Shown: one piece after another, positions 39,633 through 49,700 of the stretch
Numbering within the stretch: the stretch's first letter is position 1
Layout: every line of letters begins with the position of its first letter
Source of the DNA: Xenorhabdus khoisanae
Lineage (GTDB): Bacteria; Pseudomonadota; Gammaproteobacteria; Enterobacterales; Enterobacteriaceae
Assembly (NCBI RefSeq): GCF_001037465.1
Contig: NZ_LFCV01000030.1
Span: 30,713 to 94,712, forward strand
Length of the DNA: 64,000 nucleotides
Direction: 5' to 3'
Made by a program: the position numbers and the translations under genes
Notes under the pieces: model-generated
The model's input: the letters and a program-made list of their open reading frames with translations, nothing else
What the model was told of the DNA's origin: nothing
Databases searched by the model: none

Positions 39633-40790
39633 ATGACAGCCCCTCTCGATCTGAATCTTCTAGCAGCAAATATTAAACAATGGGGTATTTCCCTCGGTTT
39701 CCAACAAGTCGGTATCTGTGACACCGATTTATCGGCAGAAGAACCGAAGCTACAGGAATGGCTTGATAAGCAATACCATGGCGAAATGGACTGGATGGCA
39801 CGTCACGGTATGATGCGCGCCCGTCCCCATGAACTGCTGCCCGGAACTTTGCGGGTGATTAGTGTACGCATGAATTATCTGCCCGCTAAAGCCGCTTTTG
39901 CCAGTACGCTTAACAATCCACAAATGGGCTATGTTAGCCGCTATTCTCTGGGCAGAGATTATCATAAACTGCTGCGCCAACGTCTCAAAAAACTAGGCGA
40001 TACGATCCAAGACTATTGCACCACCCATGAATATCAGGGAACTCTGAATTTTCGTCCTTTTGTCGATTCTGCCCCTATCATGGAACGTCCACTGGCAGCA
40101 AAAGCCGGGCTTGGATGGGTTGGTAAACACTCACTTATATTAAACCGAGATTCAGGCTCCTGGTTTTTCCTTGGTGAATTGCTGATTGATCTTCCCTTGC
40201 CTGTTGATGTCCCCCAAGAAGAACAATGTGGGCGATGTGTAGCCTGCATGACAACTTGTCCGACAGGGGCCATCGTTGAGCCTTATACCATTGATGCCCG
40301 GCGGTGCATTTCATATCTGACAATTGAATTGGAAGGCGTAATACCGGAAGAATTCCGGCCATTAATGGGTAACCGGATTTATGGTTGCGATGATTGCCAG
40401 CTTATCTGCCCGTGGAATCGTTTTTCGCAATTAACGGATGAAGCTGATTTCAGCCCACGTGCAGCACTACATACTCCAGAGCTGCTTGACCTGTTCAGTT
40501 GGAGTGAGGAAAAGTTTCTGCGCATCACGGAAGGTTCAGCCATTCGTCGCATTGGGTATTTGCGCTGGCTACGCAACATTTCTGTTGCCTTAGGCAATGC
40601 GCCTTACCAAGATGACATCGTGTTAGCTTTGGAAAAAAGAACGGGATTAAGTGAAGTTTTGGATGAACATATCCACTGGGCCATTGACCAACAAATAACC
40701 CGCCGTAATGCTAATTCAATCGAAGTTCAGACCTCACAACAAAAACGATTGATACGCGCTATTACTAAAGGCTTACCCAGAGATGCTTAA
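39633..40790 (+). CDS. queG: Epoxyqueuosine reductase QueG
   Basis: A 385-residue cobalamin-dependent enzyme that makes the last step to queuosine in tRNA. The N-terminal cobalamin-binding part (residues about 1-170, YSLGRDYHKLLRQRLKKLG) is followed by two [4Fe-4S] motifs, CGRCVACMTTCPTGAIVEPY then TIDARRC, and GCDDCQLICPWN. A C-terminal HEAT-like segment follows. It is divergent from tsaE and marks the left edge of the accessory region. Confidence 0.97.
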   Translation: MTAPLDLNLLAANIKQWGISLGFQQVGICDTDLSAEEPKLQEWLDKQYHGEMDWMARHGMMRARPHELLPGTLRVISVRMNYLPAKAAFASTLNNPQMGYVSRYSLGRDYHKLLRQRLKKLGDTIQDYCTTHEYQGTLNFRPFVDSAPIMERPLAAKAGLGWVGKHSLILNRDSGSWFFLGELLIDLPLPVDVPQEEQCGRCVACMTTCPTGAIVEPYTIDARRCISYLTIELEGVIPEEFRPLMGNRIYGCDDCQLICPWNRFSQLTDEADFSPRAALHTPELLDLFSWSEEKFLRITEGSAIRRIGYLRWLRNISVALGNAPYQDDIVLALEKRTGLSEVLDEHIHWAIDQQITRRNANSIEVQTSQQKRLIRAITKGLPRDA

Positions 40791-41196
40791 CAATCAACCA
40801 AGCGAATTTCTTGTTAAAAAAGCCGTCTGTTTCCTTGTGAATAAAATAAAAATGCTTTCCCGATCAATAAACAAACTAAGAATAAATATTAATCAATGCG
40901 TTTTTAAATGAGATCAATTACTTTAATTAATCAATAAGTTAAGCGCAAACCATTGCGTTGGGTGATAACTTAAAATATCCAGATACGGCAAATCCTCCTG
41001 TGGATAACTCTGTGTAACAAGTAGAGCATCATCAGGTGACTCAATATGACTGTAATTTTAAATTCTGTGGATAAAAACAAGAATTGAATTCTAGTAGAAA
41101 ACACCAGAAATCAGCAGGGAAATAAAAAACCCACTCATCCATTCTAGACGCTAGTGGAGAAATTTTCCTCTGCCTCTTCAAAAATGAGGCGGCATT
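40791..41196. other. AT-rich gap after queG
   Basis: About 400 bp of AT-rich DNA between queG and the accessory block. I see no gene homology. Short inverted repeats (tgcctctt/gaggc near 41171-41192) are present, without a clear terminator for queG. Confidence 0.4.
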
Positions 41197-41361
41197 ATGG
41201 ACCTGTTAGAACAGGATAGCAAGCGCTTTATCGACAATTTATTTTTGGCGGGGATTGCAATAAGTGCCAACATCTCCACGCTGGCACTTTCTCTTACCGA
41301 CTATGGAATTTTTACCTTCTCAACCAATGCTCTTGATGATTCCCAATCGTATTGCTTATAA
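41197..41361 (+). CDS. Possible 54-residue small protein
   Basis: An open frame starting MDLLEQDSKRFIDNLFLAGI is preceded by GAGG 9-12 bases upstream and has a central hydrophobic stretch. It runs 61 bases into the 3' end of the monooxygenase gene on the other strand. I recognise no family. It could be a real small protein, the head of a truncated gene, or chance; the ribosome site and non-random N-terminus are the only support. Confidence 0.25.
   Translation: MDLLEQDSKRFIDNLFLAGIAISANISTLALSLTDYGIFTFSTNALDDSQSYCL
41262..41289 (-). terminator. Hairpin after the monooxygenase gene
   Basis: The 8-bp stem aagtgcca / tggcactt with a 12-base loop begins 12 bases past the stop codon of the gene at 41301. 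No strong T run follows on the minus strand, so it is a weak terminator candidate. Confidence 0.4.
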
Positions 41362-42734
41362 AAACGTCCTAACGTCTGATAAGGGGCTCCTGCATAAAAC
41401 AACTCATATTGATGATGCCTTGAAGCAAACTCTGACCCAACCGCATCCCACACCAACCTCATCAACCTGACCCTTTCGATAGGGGAAGCAACTGATGAAT
41501 ATTGTGTTTTCTCAATTATTCCTAAAATTTCATCATTTTCTAAATCTGCCTCACTGGATGGCAACATCAGAATGCCACCACCTGCTAACTTTCTGATTAT
41601 TCCCAAGACATTAGGATATATTGACTGCGACATCACCCGATACGTATAAAGCAGAGTCTTATCGGGTATATAAAATCCGTTATATATTTTTGGGCAATGG
41701 ATGACGCTCTTAAACAGCGCCTCCATATTCATGGCATAACAGGCTAACTGTGCAAGTGATTCCTTCACGGCAGGGATCTGACACACGCCGTTTATCTCAG
41801 CCATATTCTGAGCCAAACCCGCCAAAAAATGCAATTTCACAGCATAACGGGCCAAGCCTTGAGTATCCATTATCACTTCTGTCGCCGTTGAGTCTAACTG
41901 CCTGAGACACATCTCAATATCTTCGAAGACAAAAACCCTTTCCCAGGGTACCAAAACATCATCAAAATAGAGCATGGAATCATTTTCATCAAACCGGGAC
42001 GATAGCGGATAATCCTTGGGATTTGCCCCTAATTCATAAGATTGCCTTGAAATGATTTTGATGCCATCCGTATTAAGTGGCACAGCAAAAGAGAGTGCAT
42101 ATCGCTCATCAATGCCCTGCTTAAGGGGATAATGTGTACCAACAAAAACTTCATCTGCCAGAGCTGCCCCGGTTGCCAGCATCTTTGTACCTCTGACAAC
42201 AATGCCCTTCGCATTCTTTTCCACCACACCAAGAGTGTGATAAATATTTTTAGTATGCTCACCCGGTGTTTTTGAACGATCGCCTTGTGGGCTAATCAGT
42301 GCATAAGTCAGATAGAGATCTTTTTCACTCGCATAAGCAAAATAATTCCGCAGAGCATCCGCTCGCTCTTGTGAGTAAGATTCAAATAACTCAATATGCG
42401 TCAGCATTCCTGTAAGTGCCGATGGAGTATAATCAGGGCTTCTGCCCAACCAGCCAACCGTCTGCTTCGCCCATTCATAGGCGGCATGACCGCGTGCAAC
42501 TAACTTTTCCGGTGTAGAGGGTAATTCCCAGTGCAGGCTGATTTGCTCCCCCGTTTCTGTCTTAAACGTCATGCTATCGGCATGTTTAACTTTATAATCA
42601 TACAAATTCGCTACAGACCTGATAGCATTCCTGAACGCGGGATGATCCACATGATTTGTAATCTTCTCTCCATTAATAAAAATCGTTCGTCCATCACGCA
42701 GGTCATCAAGATATCTTTCTCCGGTTCTTATCAT
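41301..42734 (-). CDS. HpaB/PvcC-type flavin-dependent monooxygenase
   Basis: About 477 residues. MIRTGERYLDDLRDGRTIFI then NGEKITNHVDHPAFRNA is the characteristic start of the 4-hydroxyphenylacetate 3-monooxygenase oxygenase family (HpaB, PvcC and relatives), which use FADH2 from a separate reductase to hydroxylate phenols. Also visible are LTYALISPQGDRSK, LPSSEADLENDE, and LMRLVWDAVGSEFASRHHQY near the C-terminus. The start at 42734 fits the family; 23 further codons upstream are open and hydrophobic but not typical. No HpaC-type reductase, catabolic cluster or isonitrile synthase is adjacent, so the substrate is open: 4-hydroxyphenylacetate, tyrosine or a secondary metabolite. Confidence 0.85.
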   Translation of the reverse strand: MIRTGERYLDDLRDGRTIFINGEKITNHVDHPAFRNAIRSVANLYDYKVKHADSMTFKTETGEQISLHWELPSTPEKLVARGHAAYEWAKQTVGWLGRSPDYTPSALTGMLTHIELFESYSQERADALRNYFAYASEKDLYLTYALISPQGDRSKTPGEHTKNIYHTLGVVEKNAKGIVVRGTKMLATGAALADEVFVGTHYPLKQGIDERYALSFAVPLNTDGIKIISRQSYELGANPKDYPLSSRFDENDSMLYFDDVLVPWERVFVFEDIEMCLRQLDSTATEVIMDTQGLARYAVKLHFLAGLAQNMAEINGVCQIPAVKESLAQLACYAMNMEALFKSVIHCPKIYNGFYIPDKTLLYTYRVMSQSIYPNVLGIIRKLAGGGILMLPSSEADLENDEILGIIEKTQYSSVASPIERVRLMRLVWDAVGSEFASRHHQYELFYAGAPYQTLGRFYKQYDWESSRALVEKVKIP

Positions 42735-43190
42735 CTTTTCTATACTCCCATCAATAATGACGATTTTTTTAAAGATCAAGAAAAGAAGTCTTTTAATCAG
42801 CACCAGCGATTAATATATGAAGATAATTGCCCCTATTTAGGACAAACATAACGACAATACAGATGTTAAATATCGCAAAGGGCGAGAATCTATGAATGTC
42901 ACTAATACCTACTGTAATTATTCTACAGACGCAGGCTCTCAATGATGATTGAGGGGGAGATTACCTTTCCAGTGCTAACAAAAAATTTTACTTTTCAATA
43001 CACTGAAATATATTCCAGTGAATTAGCCAGAAAAGCGATATCAAATTCCAGTGCTATCGTGATAATGAATAATAGATAGATTAACCTAATCAACAGAAAT
43101 TATAGTTTGGCACTGAGCTTATTAACGATATTCAATTGATTTTAAACACAGCCCAAATAAATGGGCCGTTATAATGATCCGTGCATAAAA

Positions 43191-43322
43191 TCATGTTGCT
43201 ATATTAGTATTAATAGCTATTCGTCTATTTCTCAAAGTCAAAAAACAAATAGCCACAGCCAATAATGTTATCCCCATCAAGGTATAAGTCAGGATGCTGA
43301 AAGCACCACTATAAATGGTCAT
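43191..43322 (-). pseudogene. Short membrane-helix frame, possible transporter remnant
   Basis: A 43-codon frame (MTIYSGAFSILTYTLMGITL then LAVAICFLTLRNRR) ends in a strongly hydrophobic helix and a basic tail, as the last helix of an MFS-type transporter might. The frame stays open about 15 codons further upstream without a start. It may be the 3' scrap of a lost transporter gene. Family assignment is a guess from composition. Confidence 0.3.
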
Positions 43323-43359
43323 CTCGCTTCGCCACAAACCCGCATGGTAGTGAAAATAA

Positions 43360-43521
43360 TCAGACTGTTAACCGAGTGGCTGTTGCCCCCGCTGCCTGTT
43401 CATCTGTTAAGAATGAAAAGCCACTATGTACCCAATCGGATATCAGTATTAATTGATTGGATGGTGTCTTGTTGGCAAAAGGCAGACCGTTTACTCTCTT
43501 TGAATTAATTATTGTTGTCAT
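43360..43521 (-). CDS. Possible 53-residue protein or gene remnant
   Basis: An open frame MTTIINSKRVNGLPFANKTP ... GATATRLTV on the minus strand, directly before the short membrane-helix frame but in a different phase. No ribosome site is evident and I recognise no family. With the neighbouring piece it suggests decayed coding DNA in the otherwise empty 42735-43557 gap. Confidence 0.2.
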   Translation of the reverse strand: MTTIINSKRVNGLPFANKTPSNQLILISDWVHSGFSFLTDEQAAGATATRLTV

Positions 43522-43557
43522 TTTTATAGAGAGCAAAAGCTATTGACCAATCCTATT

Positions 43558-44742
43558 CTAGAACGATCTGTAGATCAGAAGTTGTCGACCATTGCTAATA
43601 AACATAATAAGTACCATTATCAAAGTGGCAACAGAGATAGCAGCAGCCACCAAGGATATTGTATTCAATGGGAATCCTGCATCAATAACCTTCCCACCAA
43701 TCCACGCCCCAATAGCATTACCAAGATTAAATGCACCGATATTCAAAGTTGAGGCATAATTTGCAGATTCCCCTGCAACTCTAATTATCAAAACTTGCAA
43801 GAGCATTCCTACTGTGAAAGATAAACATCCCCAAATAGCCATATTGATTACAGCTGGATACCTTACATAGCTTGTCCAATAGAAGGCAACAAGCGTTACA
43901 ATTAAAATACACAATGCTAAAACCAAAGATTTGGTGAGATTCCAATCTGCAAGACGTCCCCCAAGTAACCCGCCGATGGTAATTCCAATACCACAGATCA
44001 TCAAAGCAAGACTGGCAAATTTCGGTTCTACATGAGTAACATCCTGAAGGATAGGAACAATATAAGTGAAGAAGGTAAACATACTTGCTGATGCCATCAC
44101 GCTGGTTATTAATCCGAGCCAAACGAGAGGTCTCTTTAATCCAATCATACTATTTTCACGCTTGCTAGACTTCGTGATTTTTTTGGATGGCACAAGAATA
44201 AATATCATGAATAAAGACAGTAGGCCCAAGATAACAACACCTACAAATGTCGTTCTCCAACCAAGCTCTAGACCAATATAAGAACCGGCTGGTACACCCA
44301 GAACGTTAGCCAAGGTCATTCCAGTAAGCATAAGAGTCATAGCCCTTCCTTCCTTACCGGGTGGTGCAATGCGCGATGCCAAAACTGCAGCTATCCCAAT
44401 AAAAGAGGCATGACTAAACGCTGTAAAAACTCTAGCAATCAATAATACTTCAAAACCAGATGCTAACTCGCAGGCTAAGTTGCCAACGATAAAAATAACC
44501 ATAAGCAGTAGAAGTGCCGTTTTTTCTTCTACCTTACGCAAGGCAAACGCAAACAAAGGACCACCGATTACAACACCAATTGCATAACCTGAAACCAGAT
44601 ATCCGGCAGTAGGTATAGAAATACTCAAATCCACCGAAATTTGGGGTAATAAGCCCATAATAATAAATTCTGCTGTACCAATCGCAAAAGCGGAGATTGC
44701 CAACGCAAAAAGTGGCCAACTCATGACTTTATTACTATTCAT
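43558..44742 (-). CDS. MFS drug/sugar efflux transporter (DHA1, AraJ-like)
   Basis: A 394-residue, 12-helix major facilitator. The first helix segment FALAISAFAIGTAEFIIMGL, then LPQISVDLSI, and the motif-A region FAFALRKVEEKTALLLL are typical of the AraJ/YdhP branch of DHA1 exporters; motif C-like LGVPAGSYIGLELGWRTTF is in helix 5. The start at 44742 (MNSNKVMSW) has GGAG 6 bases upstream; an in-frame TTG four codons earlier is not needed. It is divergent from a LysR-type regulator at 44909, the common layout for a regulated exporter. The substrate is not predictable. Confidence 0.9.
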   Translation of the reverse strand: MNSNKVMSWPLFALAISAFAIGTAEFIIMGLLPQISVDLSISIPTAGYLVSGYAIGVVIGGPLFAFALRKVEEKTALLLLMVIFIVGNLACELASGFEVLLIARVFTAFSHASFIGIAAVLASRIAPPGKEGRAMTLMLTGMTLANVLGVPAGSYIGLELGWRTTFVGVVILGLLSLFMIFILVPSKKITKSSKRENSMIGLKRPLVWLGLITSVMASASMFTFFTYIVPILQDVTHVEPKFASLALMICGIGITIGGLLGGRLADWNLTKSLVLALCILIVTLVAFYWTSYVRYPAVINMAIWGCLSFTVGMLLQVLIIRVAGESANYASTLNIGAFNLGNAIGAWIGGKVIDAGFPLNTISLVAAAISVATLIMVLIMFISNGRQLLIYRSF

Positions 44743-44908
44743 AAAAAACTCCAATTAACGACAAAGGTTACATCAAAAAAACAACTTATGCCGACTAAAA
44801 AACATAATAGTTTTATGGAATCACATAATCTTATCTTACTGGCATTTGTGGAAAAAGTAGGGTATATCTCCGGTCTATGGAGACATAATTGTCCGCAATG
44901 GAGAAAAA

Positions 44909-45784
44909 ATGATTGAATCTCTTACCGCAATTTCGGTGTTTGTCCAAGTCGCAGAACTCAAAAGTTTTGTCGGTGCAGGTCGGGTATTAGGTCTTACAGC
45001 ATCTGCTGTTGGTAAGCGAATATCGCGATTTGAAAAGGAACTTGGAGTACAACTATTTAACCGAACAACTAGGAGTATTTCTCTTACTCATGAAGGGAAT
45101 ATATTGCTTGCAAAGAGCCGACGAATCCTAGACGAGATGGATGAACTCCAATATGAGCTATCCAACGCTGCTCAAAAACCTCAAGGACGCTTAAAGATAA
45201 GCCTCGCTCCAATCACCGATATTTTTTTAGATCACTTGTCTAAATTTAATGAACAATATCCAGACATTGAATTGGAACTGGATTACTCAACCCGCAATGT
45301 TGATTTAACCCAAGAAGCATTCGATGCTGCTATACGTGTTGGGTATATTCCAGATAATAATCTAAGATCTCATCATTTAGGTAATTTCCGGCGTCTTATC
45401 GTTGCATCACCAATATATTTGGCGAAGAATGGAGAACCTCTAACTTCCTCTGATTTGATGAACCATAGATTACTACACTATCGTTCACCAAATACTGGGA
45501 TTATTGAACAATGGCCAATTGACTCAACCAGAGAAACTAACCTTCCTAGATCAATTGTGTGCAATAATTTAAATGCTCGTATTGATTTTGCCCTAAAAGG
45601 GCTAGGGATTGCATATCTGCCTGATATCACTATTCAACATTATTTAGATAAAAAACTGCTTGTTCCGATATTAAGTGATTACTCTACCGATACAATTCAG
45701 GTTCATGTTATTTGGTTACATTCAACTCAATATTCAATGAGGCAAAAGGTCTTAATAAACTTCCTCAAAAAGATAATAATTTGA
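44909..45784 (+). CDS. LysR-family transcriptional regulator
   Basis: A 291-residue LysR-type regulator. The winged helix-turn-helix covers residues 1-60 (LTAISVFVQVAELKSFVGAG then RVLGLTASAVGKRISRFEKE); the effector domain follows from about 90 (GRLKISLAPITDIFLDHLSK). It belongs to the DsdA/AaeR-like CRP-type group of LTTRs by pattern. The 166-bp gap to the divergent exporter gene is the likely operator region, so it probably controls that exporter and itself. The effector is unknown. An IS1-family relic starts 16 bp after its stop. Confidence 0.92.
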   Translation: MIESLTAISVFVQVAELKSFVGAGRVLGLTASAVGKRISRFEKELGVQLFNRTTRSISLTHEGNILLAKSRRILDEMDELQYELSNAAQKPQGRLKISLAPITDIFLDHLSKFNEQYPDIELELDYSTRNVDLTQEAFDAAIRVGYIPDNNLRSHHLGNFRRLIVASPIYLAKNGEPLTSSDLMNHRLLHYRSPNTGIIEQWPIDSTRETNLPRSIVCNNLNARIDFALKGLGIAYLPDITIQHYLDKKLLVPILSDYSTDTIQVHVIWLHSTQYSMRQKVLINFLKKIII

Positions 45785-45800
45785 ATTAAAGAATCCTTGC

Positions 45801-46096
45801 CTAAAAATCCGGTTCGTTGAATCGAGATCATTTTTTCAGTAGTTTCTTGAGCGTTTTCTTGCTTTGCTTTCCAAAAGTATGAGCAATTGTACGCTTTAGG
45901 TGAACTTCCCAAGCATACCATAACCAACGTTGCTGCTTTTTATTCCGGCCTGACAGGCACGATAGGAATACTCGAGTTGGAAAGTGCGATGACAAGACAA
46001 GCAACGATAACGTTGATGGCTTCCTTTATCCGTACCATGCTTTTTAACACCTTTTGTCCGGTTGCAAAATCGACACTTAACTTCTACTGTGGCCAT
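45801..46096 (-). mobile_element. Internally deleted IS1-family remnant
   Basis: On the minus strand the first about 50 codons encode the InsA zinc-finger part (MATVEVKCRFCNRTKGVKKH then GSHQRYRCLSCHRTFQL). Near 45950 the sequence jumps to the middle of InsB in another frame (KKQQRWLWYAWEVHLKRTIA then HTFGKQSKKTLKKLLKK), which is then closed by a TGA where the family has Leu. The rest of insA, the first part of insB including its catalytic region, the insB end and both terminal repeats are missing or not recognisable. It is a dead IS1-family copy with an internal deletion. Confidence 0.88.
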
Positions 46097-46264
46097 TAAG
46101 TTTTCCCATAAAAATAGGGATAATATCTGAATAATAACGCGTTGAATACATGACCATTCTTTTTATAAGGATAAAAAAGAGTATAAAAAAACAGACAAAA
46201 AAAGCAAATTACACTTTCAGACGTAAATATTCTTATGGAAATAAAATAACAGAATGGAGGAAAT

Positions 46265-46340
<76 letters not shown>

Positions 46341-46728
46341 GTCGCTGATGGCTATTATTAGCCGGAGATACCTGAATACTGGTTAACGCTATGAACTAGT
46401 TAACACTATGAATAGCAAGACAATTATCTTAACCCATACATCAGGAATGTGCGCTATTATGAACATGTTCAGATAAGATGGCAAGCCCTTTACATTTATC
46501 CTCACACTAAACGCTCAAAAGATACTCGCTCAGTTCTGACACAAAAATGACATGCTATCTCCGTTGCAATTATTTAGAATAGCTTAGATCTCATGAAATT
46601 AACATTAAATAAACAAATAACTAACATCTAATAAGATTTATGCTTGTCGTAACCATTTGATAGAAATAGATTAGCATCAATTTTGGTCGTTACTTAGATG
46701 ATTATTCTCTTCAGAGAGGGTCAAAGAT
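46341..46728. other. Gap between tRNA-Gly copy 1 and the ior gene
   Basis: AT-rich sequence of 388 bp without a recognisable gene. It contains two 17-bp-spaced copies of gttaac(g/a)ctatgaa (46382-46395, 46399-46412). It must hold the promoter of the gene at 46729; AGAGAGGG (46715-46722) is the likely ribosome site. Confidence 0.4.
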
Positions 46729-49700
46729 ATGGCTCGATATTATCAATCTAAATTTGTCACGGGCACTGAAGCGCTGGTCGACCTTCTACTCGCTCAAGCT
46801 AAATTAGATGAACTCCATAATCTTAATACAGCGGGATTCGTTTCGGGTTATCGCGGTTCACCTTTAGCCCGTTTAGATCAAATATTATGGCAACACAGTA
46901 AAGAGCTTATTCAGGCTAATATTCGGTTTCAGCCGGCAGTCAATGAGGATCTGGCGGCAGTTGCACTGCTGGGTACACAGAAAGTGGAATCTGACCCTGA
47001 CAGGCAAGTTAATGGTATCTTTGGGATGTGGTACGGCAAAGGGCCGGGAGTCGATCGTTCTGGCGATGCACTGAGACATGGCAATGTCTATGGTTCCTCA
47101 CCACACGGTGGTGTGTTGGTTATCGTCGGGGATGACCATGGCTGTGTCTCTTCTTCCATGTCCCACCAATCTGATCTCGCGATGATGGCATGGAGTATGC
47201 CCATTTTGCATCCGGCATCGGTTGCTGATTACCTCGATGTTGGTCTATGGGGGTGGGCAGCCTCACGCGTAAGCGGCGCATGGTTTGGATTCAAGGCGAT
47301 CAGTGAAGTTGTGGAAAGTGGTGCTGCCAGAGAAAGTAAACCCTTCCCCGAGTACAAAATCCCTCAAGTTGACTCTGGCCCCGATGGGCTACACTGGCGT
47401 TGGCCAGATCTCCCCGGCCCGCAGCTTGAAAAACGTTTAGCCTATAAACTGAAAGCCATTGAAGATTTTGCCAAACTGAACCCCATTGATTATCTCCTCA
47501 CACCTTGCGAACATCCACGCGCCTTACTGGTCACAGTTGGCAAAGCCCATCAGGATGTCATGGAAGCTCTGCGTGTTGGAGGACTGACGCCCTCCGAATT
47601 GGCACAACAAGGAATCGCGTTTCTTCATGTACGCTTGGTTTTTCCTTTATCACCGCTTCTCAGTGAACTAGCTGCACAAGTCACCGATATCTTTGTCATT
47701 GAAGAGAAAGCAGCCATCGTTGAAATGCTGTTAGCACATCAATTAGTTAAGTTACGAAAAAGCGTCAATCTGATAGGTAAACACAACCATCTCGGTCAAA
47801 AACTGTTGCCGGCTGACATAGAGTTACGTCCCTCACGGATCGCAACCCCGCTTTCTGGATGGTTACAACAGTTCGGCCTCTTTCTCTCCGTACCACCAGA
47901 ATGGTCGATAGCGATTATTCCGCATGATGCCACTCTGCCTAAGCGAACACCTTATTTTTGTGCAGGGTGTCCCCATAGTACTTCAACCCGCTTGCCGGAC
48001 GGTAGCCAAGCTCAAATTGGCATAGGATGCCATGTCATGGCTGCGTGGATGGATCGCAACACAGGAAACGGCCTCACTCCAATGGGAGGAGAAGGTATTG
48101 ATTGGATAGGACACGCCCCTTTTGTCAATCGCTCTCACGTATTTCAGAATCTGGGAGATGGAACCTATTTTCATTCCGGTCACTTAGCTATCCGTCAGTC
48201 TGTTGCTGCGGGAAGTCACATTACTTATAAGTTACTGTTTAATGATGCTGTTGCAATGACAGGCGGACAGCCACTGGATGGAAACATTACAATATTACAA
48301 ATTGCCTCTTTGATGATTTCAGAAGGGGTAAAAGAAGTCGTTGTCGTGACAGACCGTCCCGATAAATATAAAGATAAAAGCCGCCTTCCCGCCAATGTGA
48401 AGTTCTATGGGCGGGACTATCTGGAAGATATACAGAAACGACTTCGTGAAATTGTTGGCGTAACAGTCATCATCTATGAACAAGAGTGTGCTACGGAGCT
48501 TCGCCGCAAAAGAAAGCGTGGGTTAGCCCCCAAAGTGACACGACGTGCTGTCATTAACGAGCAAGTTTGTGAAGGCTGTGGTGATTGTCAAATACAATCG
48601 AATTGTCTCGCTGTGATCCCGACAAAAACCCTTTTAGGCACTAAGCGCACGATAGATCAACACGTTTGTAATTCGGATTTATCCTGTCTGAAAGGATTTT
48701 GCCCCAGCTTTATCACCGTCGAAAATGCCAATCCATGTCCCGATCTCAGCAAAATTATCTCACAAACCGATTTAGAAAAAATTATCCAGAAGCTACCTCT
48801 ACCAACACCCAGCCCGGCGAAAACTCCTTATGAAATCCTATTGGTTGGTGTCGGCGGTACAGGCATCGTCACCGCAGGACATCTCCTTGCAAATGCCGCC
48901 CAATTAGATGATTGTGCCGTCAGTTTGCTCAATTTTACCGGTTTTGCCCAAAAGGGAGGGGAAGCGATAACCCATGTTCGGTTATGCCATGACGCCAATA
49001 AATTGCATCAAGTCAGGATTGATCGAGGGCGAGCCAATCTGGTTATCGCTGCTGATCTCGTTGCTGCAATAGGGCAAAATGCGCTGGAAGTTATGTCGAG
49101 GGGTTCGACGAAATGCATCCTGAACACTCATGAAACGCAAATTGGCGCAATGCTCCGAGCCCCGATGTTGGATCTGGATCAACCTAAGATGCTAGATATC
49201 CTTAACCAACATACTCACGCATTACTCCCTATTGATGCAGAAATGATGGCCACTCATCTGGTGGGAGACAGAGATCAAACAAATATCATATTAATCGGTT
49301 ATGCCTGGCAACTCGGCAAACTCCCGATCACGCTATCTTCTATCAACAATACCATTCAAGAGCTGGGAAATTCAGCAGGTAATGCACGGCGGGCTTTCCA
49401 GATAGGCCGTATCGCGGCTGTACAGCCAGAGATTTTACAGGAGCATTTAAATATGCATCCACAAAAAAGCATAAAAAGTCTGGACGACCTCGTGATGCAC
49501 CGATATCAATTGCTGGTTGATTATCAGAATGAAAGATACGCGATGCATTATCTCAGCCGTGTTGCCCAGATTCAAATGGTAGCGCAACAGATTGATGCCG
49601 AAGAAATTACCCGAGCAGTTGCTGAAAACTTATTTAAATTGATGGCGTACAAAGATGAATATGAAGTTGCGCGCCTTTTCGTCAAAACTGATTTTTTCGA

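Noticed and set aside
45887..46099. 70-codon open frame on the plus strand
   Set aside because: It is the antisense of the IS1 insA remnant, which explains its openness.
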